NCBI GenBank assembly: GCA_903925515.1
Contig: CAIYFP010000162.1
Coordinates: 1 to 14,631 of the forward strand
Length of the DNA stretch: 14,631 bases
DNA from: an uncultured Verrucomicrobiota bacterium
GTDB taxonomy: Bacteria; Verrucomicrobiota; Verrucomicrobiia; Limisphaerales; UBA9464
Reading direction: 5' to 3'
The position numbers were made by a program, and so were the translations under genes. Of this stretch, positions 1 through 5,138 are shown piece after piece (the stretch's first letter is position 1; every line of letters begins with the position of its first letter). A model generated the notes under the pieces. It ran no database searches and was not told where the DNA came from. It worked only from the letters and a program-made list of their open reading frames with translations.

Positions 1-434
1 AGGCTCCTGACCCTTGGCAGCAAAGGGGCCGTCTTGGTCTCGTAGCGAGACCCGCTCCAGACGGTTGCCTCCTCGATGACCCGAGGGACCGCCGAGATGA
101 ACATGACGCGGTAACGCTCGGTTCGGTCGATGCGGCGCGACCATTCGGCTGACTTGCTGATGCCTTCCAGCGGGACGGCCGCGGAGATGTCACAGGCAAC
201 TTGCCTGTGGTTCCATGAAGCGATCCAGACCGGCACGTGCAGACCGATAGCCTCCCGTCCAACCATGGTATCGACCATGCTATCCGCCGCGTTCTGGCCC
301 AGCCTGCCCAGGAACGCGTCAAGCGCCGTTGCAGCAATCCGGTAGCCCGCAGCGGCCCCATGTGCGCTGGCCACCCCGCATGCCAGACCCAATCCAACCA
401 CCAAGATGCGGCAGAGGCTCGATGCCTTCGTCAT
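1..434 (-). CDS. Exported protein of unknown function, N-terminal part (runs off left edge)
   Basis: Reading the minus strand from ATG at 434-432 gives 144 codons with no stop to the window edge. I translated every codon by hand. The N-terminus looks like a Sec signal peptide: a short basic stretch (MTKASSLCR), a hydrophobic core (ILVVGLGLACGVASA) and an ASA site with likely cleavage after residue 24. The mature part continues with ordinary mixed composition (for example YRIAATALDAFLGRLGQ, then VPVWIASWNHRQVACDIS, then RYRVMFISAVPRVIEEATVW). A purine-rich AAGGGGG lies 8 bases upstream of the ATG and supports this start. Codons use more A/T at third positions (CAT, GAT, ATT, CTT) than the genes to the right, so codon use is less biased here. 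I recognise no family. The protein is probably periplasmic or secreted; the C-terminal part is outside the window, so length and function cannot be judged. Confidence 0.7.
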   Translation of the reverse strand, partial: MTKASSLCRILVVGLGLACGVASAHGAAAGYRIAATALDAFLGRLGQNAADSMVDTMVGREAIGLHVPVWIASWNHRQVACDISAAVPLEGISKSAEWSRRIDRTERYRVMFISAVPRVIEEATVWSGSRYETKTAPLLPRVRS

Positions 435-442
435 GATCACAG

Positions 443-449
443 CCCCCTT
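443..449 (-). promoter_or_regulatory. Ribosome-binding site of the left-edge exported protein
   Basis: On the minus strand the sequence AAGGGGG lies 8 bases before the ATG at 434. It is a G-rich variant of the Shine-Dalgarno core, and it supports the start that begins the signal peptide. Confidence 0.5.
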
Positions 450-1085
450 CAGCCGCGAATCAGGTATCCCACTTCCAAACGACAACCCATCGACAAAGAC
501 CTTCCAAACCCATGCAATCCGACCATCGCCGTGATGTCCAAACACCTGACAGGACTTGATAGCCTGCCCGGGCTTGGCACCAGCCCATCCGCACCTCGTT
601 GGTCGGACGGGAACGATGGAGTGCCGATTCGCATTCTCGGGGCGCCAGCATGGATGGCTTGGACTGTCATCATTCAAGCCAGGGGTGGCCGCGGCCAGGT
701 GCATGGAATGTTGTGTCATGTGGGTATCCATGTGGTTTTGGGATGGGTGCTGCATCATTTTCAGCGGGCGGAAACCCGGCTTGTTGCATGAGCGATGCCC
801 CCTCGGGTAGGGCGCTTTGCTGGTGCCGTCAAGGTTCCCCTTGGAATCACCCCAGCCCTATTGCCGGGCTTCCATGCCTGGCACGGTTTGGACCATTCAA
901 CGCGTCAATGGGATGGGCGGTGGAGTCCAACTCGGATGCGGACCGAATGCGCGGGCTGGTGCACTGCCTTGGGTCGTCGGAAAGGTCGTCAGGGAAGAAG
1001 GGTCAATCTTTCCACATGAACCCTTGGGTCGGGATACCGGGCAGGGTCCCATGGCCCAATCAGTCAGGTCCTAAACGGCCCAGGC

Positions 1086-1124
1086 CCATGGCATGACGAG
1101 GCGCCCCATGCCGAGATGCCATGG
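1086..1124. repeat. Inverted repeat CCATGGCAT / ATGCCATGG
   Basis: CCATGGCAT at 1086-1094 is matched by its exact reverse complement at 1116-1124, with a 21-base spacer. GGCATG inside the left arm can also pair with CATGCC at 1107-1112, so two alternative folds are possible. It lies about 230 bases upstream of the glycosyltransferase start. No T-run follows it, so it is not an intrinsic terminator. It could be an operator or simply part of the CATG-rich background. Confidence 0.5.
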
Positions 1125-1356
1125 CGACTGAAACGGGTCTCTCACGCCATGAAACCACGGATGCAATCTCGTTTGTTCCCTCGCCAGGAACCCCATGCCC
1201 ATCCATGCCCGGCCCGGCGCGGAGGTTGGAGGGCCCCGCCCCGGTCGTCCGGCCGTCGCCCGCGGCAATCAGTCCTTGACGCCTCCCGCGCCCCCCTCGT
1301 CTCCTCACCTGCCCGCCGCGTGTCATCCGCCGCGTCGGCCGGCTCGATTCAAGGCC

Positions 1357-2160
1357 ATGTCCCGCCTTCCAGTCAGCATCGCCATCATCGCCAGCAACGA
1401 GGAGGCCAACCTCCGCGTCTGCCTCGCTTCCGTGCGCGACTGGGCTTCCGAGATTGTGGTCGTCGTCAACGACTGCCGCGACGGCACCGTCGCCGTGGCG
1501 CGCGAAGCAGGGGCGGTCGTCCTTGAAAACCCATGGACGGACTACGCCACCCAAAAGAACCACGCCCTCGACGCCTGTGCCCAGCCGTGGATCCTCGCGA
1601 TGGACGCCGACGAGGAGGTCTCGCCGCCCCTTCTCGACGAACTGTCCCGCTTCATCGCCCATGCCGGCCCCGATCAATGGGGCGCTGAAATCCCCCGCTG
1701 CACCCGGTTGCTGGGCCGGTGGATCCGACACGGGGAATGGTACCCCGACCGCGTCCTCCGCCTCGTGCGTCGCGGCGCTGGACGCTGGGGCGGCGACCCC
1801 TACCACACCATCATCCAACCCATACGCCCGGCCAAACGTGCGGTCCGCCTCAGGTCCGACCTCCTCCACCACGGCTACCCGGACATTCGCAGCTACGTCT
1901 CGCGCCTCAACCGCCAGGCAGACTACTTTGCGCGTCATCACCGCGCCTCCGGCAGGGTCGCCGCCGCATGGGTCGCCGCAGGTCGCGCCGCATGGCGTTT
2001 CCTAAGGAGCTATCTTCTCCGGCTGGGCTTCCTCGACGGGTTCCCGGGCTTGTTCGTCGCCACCACGGCCGCCTACTCCTGCTTCATCCGCTACGCACGC
2101 CTCTACGAAAACCTCCTCCCATCACGTCCCGTCGCCAGCAAGCACGTCGGCGACACCTAG
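1357..2160 (+). CDS. Family 2 glycosyltransferase, WaaE/KdtX-like
   Basis: This 267-residue protein most likely transfers a sugar from a nucleotide-sugar donor onto LPS core or another surface glycan, on the inner face of the cytoplasmic membrane. The GT-A fold is visible in order: SIAIIASNEEANL at 7-19, VVVNDCRDGTVAVA at 35-48 in place of the common VDSGSTDGT, YATQKNHALD at 63-72, and the metal-binding DADE at 83-86. Further WaaE-like signatures are GRWGGDPYH at 142-150 and LLHHGYPDIRSYVSRLN at 169-185. A hydrophobic C-terminal part (about 215-245) probably contacts the membrane. The frame is open back to 1195, but the extra 54 residues are Pro/Arg/Ala-rich and lie before the conserved start of the fold, so I chose ATG 1357, which has a weak AAGG four bases away. 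The methyltransferase gene follows after 46 bases. The acceptor and donor sugar cannot be read from sequence. Confidence 0.9.
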   Translation: MSRLPVSIAIIASNEEANLRVCLASVRDWASEIVVVVNDCRDGTVAVAREAGAVVLENPWTDYATQKNHALDACAQPWILAMDADEEVSPPLLDELSRFIAHAGPDQWGAEIPRCTRLLGRWIRHGEWYPDRVLRLVRRGAGRWGGDPYHTIIQPIRPAKRAVRLRSDLLHHGYPDIRSYVSRLNRQADYFARHHRASGRVAAAWVAAGRAAWRFLRSYLLRLGFLDGFPGLFVATTAAYSCFIRYARLYENLLPSRPVASKHVGDT

Positions 2161-2206
2161 ACCCGCCCTTTTCGCCGGAGCCCTCACCCCCCCACCCACG
2201 CAGCCC

Positions 2207-3022
2207 ATGTCCTCCCTCAAGGAACTCTTCGGATTTGTCCGGCTTCGCATTCGCGGCGGTCCAAACAAGGGACGTTGGTGGAGCGCCACCAGCGGGTCCC
2301 GCTACCTCCGCGGCGACTTCGTGCGCGGCAAGGCATCCTGTCTCGAGCGGCTCGTCCAGCCCGGCGAGGTCGTCTGGGACATCGGGGCCCACCGCGGGTT
2401 CACCGTGCTCGTCGAGTCCCGCGTCGTCGGGCCCCATGGACGCGTGTTCGCCTTCGAGCCCAACCCGGAAAGCCGCCGCCTCCTCGAACGACACCTCCGC
2501 TGGAACCACGTCTCCAACGCCACCGTGTTCCCATGGGCCATGGGCAAGTCCGACGGCACCACCCCCTTCGGCTGGGAACGCAGGAACCCGGACGCAGCAA
2601 CCCTGCCCGCCCTTGAGAAACGGTCCTCCTCCCTCGCCTGTCACCTCGGGGGCGAAGGCCACGTCGTCGAGGTGCGACATGTCGATGGATTGATCGCCCG
2701 TGGCGTCGCGCCCGCGCCCACCATGCTGAAGATCGACGTCGAGGGCGCCGACCTCGACGTGCTCGAGGGGGCGTCGGGCCTGCTCGCCCGTGAGCCCCGG
2801 CTCGCCATCGTCCTTGCCACCCACAACGCCGCCCTGCACGACGCCTGCTGCGCCCGCCTCCGGCGCGACGGCTTCGAGATCATCGAGGCCGCCAACGTGG
2901 CCACCGGCAGGCGCGACGGCTGGGCCGCCATCGGCGACGCCGATCTCCTCGCGTTCAAGCCCGCCCGTCCCGTGCCAGAGCTCGTGAAGTCCGCCTTCGC
3001 CGCCATCAGCATCCACGGGTGA
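2207..3022 (+). CDS. FkbM family SAM-dependent methyltransferase
   Basis: This 271-residue protein belongs to the FkbM family, which moves a methyl group from S-adenosylmethionine, usually to a hydroxyl on a sugar or secondary metabolite. Visible motifs are the SAM-binding VWDIGAHRGFT at 56-66, the acidic ribose-binding site in FAFEPNPESRRLLERHL at 81-97, and the family signature MLKIDVEGADLDVLEGA at 173-189. No signal peptide or membrane segment is seen, so it acts in the cytoplasm. It starts 46 bases after the glycosyltransferase stop on the same strand. The pair therefore probably works on one glycan, with the methyltransferase capping or decorating a sugar. No Shine-Dalgarno sequence is evident before the ATG; the nearest GGAG is 26 bases upstream. 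The gene is convergent with the exported-protein gene that ends at 3086, and I see no clear terminator in the 63 bases between them. Confidence 0.9.
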   Translation: MSSLKELFGFVRLRIRGGPNKGRWWSATSGSRYLRGDFVRGKASCLERLVQPGEVVWDIGAHRGFTVLVESRVVGPHGRVFAFEPNPESRRLLERHLRWNHVSNATVFPWAMGKSDGTTPFGWERRNPDAATLPALEKRSSSLACHLGGEGHVVEVRHVDGLIARGVAPAPTMLKIDVEGADLDVLEGASGLLAREPRLAIVLATHNAALHDACCARLRRDGFEIIEAANVATGRRDGWAAIGDADLLAFKPARPVPELVKSAFAAISIHG

Positions 3023-3085
3023 CATGGGTCCAAGGAACCCTTGCATCGAAGGATGACCCACCAAGCGGCCACCCACGGCCGAATC

Positions 3086-3967
3086 CTACTCCGCCTTCTT
3101 CGGCGCCGTACTCCCGCCCTCGTCCGCCTTCGATCTCGCCTCGGCCGGGATGTCATCGGCCGACTTCTTGCGGTCCCCGCCCACCACCGCCACCTCGCCC
3201 GCCTCGCTCATCCGAAGCTGCGGACGTTTCTCGCCGAACGTGTAGGTGCGCCGGGCCAGCAACACCCCATCCGGCCCCACATGGTGATACCGGTAATGGG
3301 ACGCATCAAACTGGTGCAGGACATGAAGGCGCGATTGCCGGTCCACGGAGCACGCGGCCCGGTTGAACGAAACGGTCTTGCCCAACGGAACCGTCCGCAG
3401 GTTCCCGTTCTCCGACGCATCCGTCACCCGGATGTACAGGCGAGACTCGCGCAGCATGCTGACTTGGCTCAGCAAATACTTGCGCGCCACGGGGATTCCC
3501 GAGTCCTCCATCGTCACCCCAAAGTCTTTCTCCCAGAGCTTCGTGCCCCGCACGATCTCGAGGGTCGCCTCCGAGCTGGTGAACTCGCCCCCGGCCGGGC
3601 CGCGCACCGTCGCCGAGACGCGGTACCGCCCGGGGCGCGTCAGGTCGAATGTCGGCTGAATGTCGAGCCGCACCGTCCCGCGCGTCGAGGACTCCAGGGA
3701 GAATTCTCCGGGATCCGGCCCGTCCGCGACCCGGTTCACCACGAATCCCGCGGACGCCTCCACGTTGAACCGAAGCCAGTCCGGCTCCTTCCCGAACACG
3801 GCCTTGGTGCCGGTGAAGTTCGCGATGCGCAACGCCACCTCGATCGGCTCGCCCACCAGATAAAGCTCCTGCGGCATGGCCACCTGGACTTCCACCTGCG
3901 CCAGCACACGCGCCACGCAAGCACAAGCCGCCCACGCTTTCAGTAAGGGCTTCAAGAACGTCACCAT
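3086..3967 (-). CDS. Exported protein of unknown function with a charged C-terminal tail
   Basis: This 293-residue protein starts with a likely signal peptide (MVTFLKPLLKAWAACACVARVLA), with cleavage probable after residue 23 or 24. The mature part looks beta-rich. Residues 25-140 include QELYLVGEPIEVALRIANFTG and a second strand-rich stretch ending in SSEATLEIV, which resembles an Ig-like domain. Residues 205-250 (SRLHVLHQF, HYRYHHVGPDGVLLAR) look like short beta repeats. The last 30 residues are Lys/Glu/Asp/Ala-rich and probably disordered. The frame extends upstream to 4150, but that stretch is Arg/Trp-rich and overlaps the phosphoesterase gene, so I placed the start at the signal peptide, 28 bases after the phosphoesterase stop. 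No good Shine-Dalgarno is seen; translation may depend on the upstream gene. I recognise no family; it may act as a periplasmic or surface binding protein. Confidence 0.75.
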   Translation of the reverse strand: MVTFLKPLLKAWAACACVARVLAQVEVQVAMPQELYLVGEPIEVALRIANFTGTKAVFGKEPDWLRFNVEASAGFVVNRVADGPDPGEFSLESSTRGTVRLDIQPTFDLTRPGRYRVSATVRGPAGGEFTSSEATLEIVRGTKLWEKDFGVTMEDSGIPVARKYLLSQVSMLRESRLYIRVTDASENGNLRTVPLGKTVSFNRAACSVDRQSRLHVLHQFDASHYRYHHVGPDGVLLARRTYTFGEKRPQLRMSEAGEVAVVGGDRKKSADDIPAEARSKADEGGSTAPKKAE

Positions 3968-3995
3968 GGAAAGACGCCGGGCCACGGGCCCGGCT

Positions 3996-4721
3996 TCAAC
4001 GACCCTCGGCCAGCCTTCGCGCCAGCCTCTCCGGAAGCCCCGCATCGCGGATCTTCCGCTGTGCCGTCGCCACGTCGTATTCAAGGCGGCGCAACTCGAT
4101 CGTCTGCGCCGCGATGTCGAACACCACGTAGCCCGCTCGCGGGTCCCCATCCCGGGGCTGGCCCACCGAGCCCACGTTCACGAAGTACTTCCTCCCCGCC
4201 TCCATCCTGAGCACCGGATAGTAGCTCCCGCCCCGCACCGCCGTGTCCTTGATGAACGCCAACGGCACGTGCGTGTGCCCAAAGAAGCAAACCTGCGTCG
4301 TCTGGTACGTGAAGGAGGATGCGGCCTGCAGCTTCTCGAACACGTAGCCCCAGCGCTCCGGCACGTCCAAGGTCGAGTGCACGATCGTGAAGTTCGCCAC
4401 GAACCGCTTGTACTTGAGCTCCCGCAGCCACTTCCGGTCGTCGTGCGTCAACTGGTTCCGGCTCCACGTCACCGCCTCCGCCGCCGCGTCGTTGAAGCCC
4501 TCCGGATCCTCCGTGCTGCCGATGTACTCGTCATGGTTGCCCTTCACCACCGGGATGTTCATTCCCCGGATGATGTCAAGGCACTCCTTGGGATTGGCCC
4601 CGTAGCCCACCACGTCCCCAAGGCACGCCACATGGGTGCACCCTTGCTTCTTGATGTCCTCCAGCACCACCTGGAGCCCCTCCAGGTTGGCATGGATGTC
4701 CGCTATGATGCCAAATCTCAT
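3996..4721 (-). CDS. Calcineurin-like metallophosphoesterase, MJ0912-like
   Basis: This 241-residue protein is a compact cytoplasmic metal-dependent phosphoesterase. All metal-site motifs are present in order: DIH at 8-10, GD at 35-36 followed by VVGYGANP, GNHD at 61-64, a histidine in VHSTLD at 115, and GHTH at 148-151. The C-terminal NVGSVGQPRDGDPRAGY (182-198) is typical of the small archaeal/bacterial phosphodiesterase group that includes MJ0912. The substrate is not predictable: members cleave phosphodiesters or phosphomonoesters in vitro. The ATG at 4721 shares its A with the TGA stop of the acylphosphatase gene (TGATG), a typical arrangement for translational coupling. A TTG one codon earlier is a possible but less likely start. 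The exported-protein gene follows after 28 bases, so the three genes are probably one transcript. Confidence 0.92.
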   Translation of the reverse strand: MRFGIIADIHANLEGLQVVLEDIKKQGCTHVACLGDVVGYGANPKECLDIIRGMNIPVVKGNHDEYIGSTEDPEGFNDAAAEAVTWSRNQLTHDDRKWLRELKYKRFVANFTIVHSTLDVPERWGYVFEKLQAASSFTYQTTQVCFFGHTHVPLAFIKDTAVRGGSYYPVLRMEAGRKYFVNVGSVGQPRDGDPRAGYVVFDIAAQTIELRRLEYDVATAQRKIRDAGLPERLARRLAEGR

Positions 4722-4999
4722 CAACGCACGATCTCGAACCCGCGGAATTCTCCGCTCGGCTCCGTCCAGTTCTCCTGCTCGTCCCGTATCATCGGTCCCA
4801 ACCCGCTCCCGCGGATGGCCTCGCGAAATCCCTGCAACTCCGCCGCCGTCCCCTCCGCAACCAGCTCCACGCGCCCATCCGGCAAGTTCCGCACGATCCC
4901 GGTCACCTCGAACCCCGAGGCCACCTGGCGCGCTTGATACCGGAATCCCACTCCCTGCACCCGGCCCGCATAGAACACCTGCATTCGGCGACGACTCAT
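4721..4999 (-). CDS. acyP: Acylphosphatase
   Basis: Acylphosphatase hydrolyses carboxyl-phosphate bonds such as those in acetyl phosphate, carbamoyl phosphate and 1,3-bisphosphoglycerate, in the cytoplasm. The signature GRVQGVGFRYQARQVA carries the phosphate-binding loop and the catalytic arginine, and GIVRNLPDGRVELVAEG carries the catalytic asparagine. The C-terminus (GEFRGFEIVR) is also normal. From ATG 4999 the protein is 92 residues, the usual size. ATG 4984 (MQVFYAG, 87 residues) is an equally reasonable start. Upstream in-frame ATGs at 5026, 5062 and 5095 would add a basic extension and are less likely, though 5062 and 5095 cannot be excluded. The start is thus uncertain by a few codons. 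The TGA stop overlaps the ATG of the phosphoesterase gene. A 139-base gap separates it from the fused hydrolase gene upstream, so it may have its own promoter, although I see no convincing one. Confidence 0.9.
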   Translation of the reverse strand: MSRRRMQVFYAGRVQGVGFRYQARQVASGFEVTGIVRNLPDGRVELVAEGTAAELQGFREAIRGSGLGPMIRDEQENWTEPSGEFRGFEIVR

Positions 5000-5138
5000 T
5001 CCCAAATGCGCCGCCGGTCGCCTCATCAACGCCCGGCCGCGGCGAAGGCGTGACTTAGCCATATCCGTGCCATCGACGGCAACGGTTTTGTCCATTTTGC
5101 CCGCGCCCAAGAACCCTCGCCCGTCCGGACGAGCCCCC

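Larger units (their letters stand above)
435..1356. other. Long divergent spacer without a credible gene, rich in CATG
   Basis: These 922 bases separate the divergent exported-protein gene (-) and glycosyltransferase gene (+). Open frames exist in several phases, but they overlap one another and their translations are rich in Trp, Cys, Gly, Pro, Arg and Ser with no recognisable domain, so I call none. What stands out is the word CATG. By hand count it occurs 17 times between 511 and 1359, about one per 54 bases against one per 256 expected at random, often as CCATG or CATGG. The part from 600 to 1000 is G-rich on the + strand, unlike everything to its right. There is a perfect 9-base inverted repeat at 1086-1124. 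Both flanking promoters should lie here, but I see no convincing -35/-10 pair. Confidence 0.6.

Noticed and set aside
449..673. 74-codon open frame on the minus strand, ending 14 bases before the exported-protein start
   Set aside because: The position would suit a small upstream gene, but I see no ribosome-binding site, domain or signal peptide, so coding is unsupported.
599..1096. 165-codon open frame on the plus strand in the left spacer
   Set aside because: It is rich in Cys, Trp, Ser and Gly, has no ribosome-binding site and no domain, and competes with other equally poor overlapping frames.
1193..1210. Short direct repeat CCATGCCC at 1193-1200 and 1203-1210, considered as a tandem or CRISPR-like repeat
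   Set aside because: There are only two 8-base copies, and they are part of the general CATG-rich background; there is no array.
1060..1941. 293-codon open frame on the minus strand, opposite the glycosyltransferase
   Set aside because: The composition is a Gly/Val/Arg/Asp-rich shadow, and the plus-strand frame has the complete glycosyltransferase fold.
3031..3043. Small hairpin CAAGG-AAC-CCTTG between the convergent genes ending at 3022 and 3086
   Set aside because: The stem is only five pairs, with a three-base loop and no T-run on either strand, so it is too weak to call a terminator.
5108..5135. GC palindrome around CGTCCGGACG after the fused hydrolase stop
   Set aside because: It could fold weakly, but no T-run follows on the minus strand, so it is not a credible intrinsic terminator.
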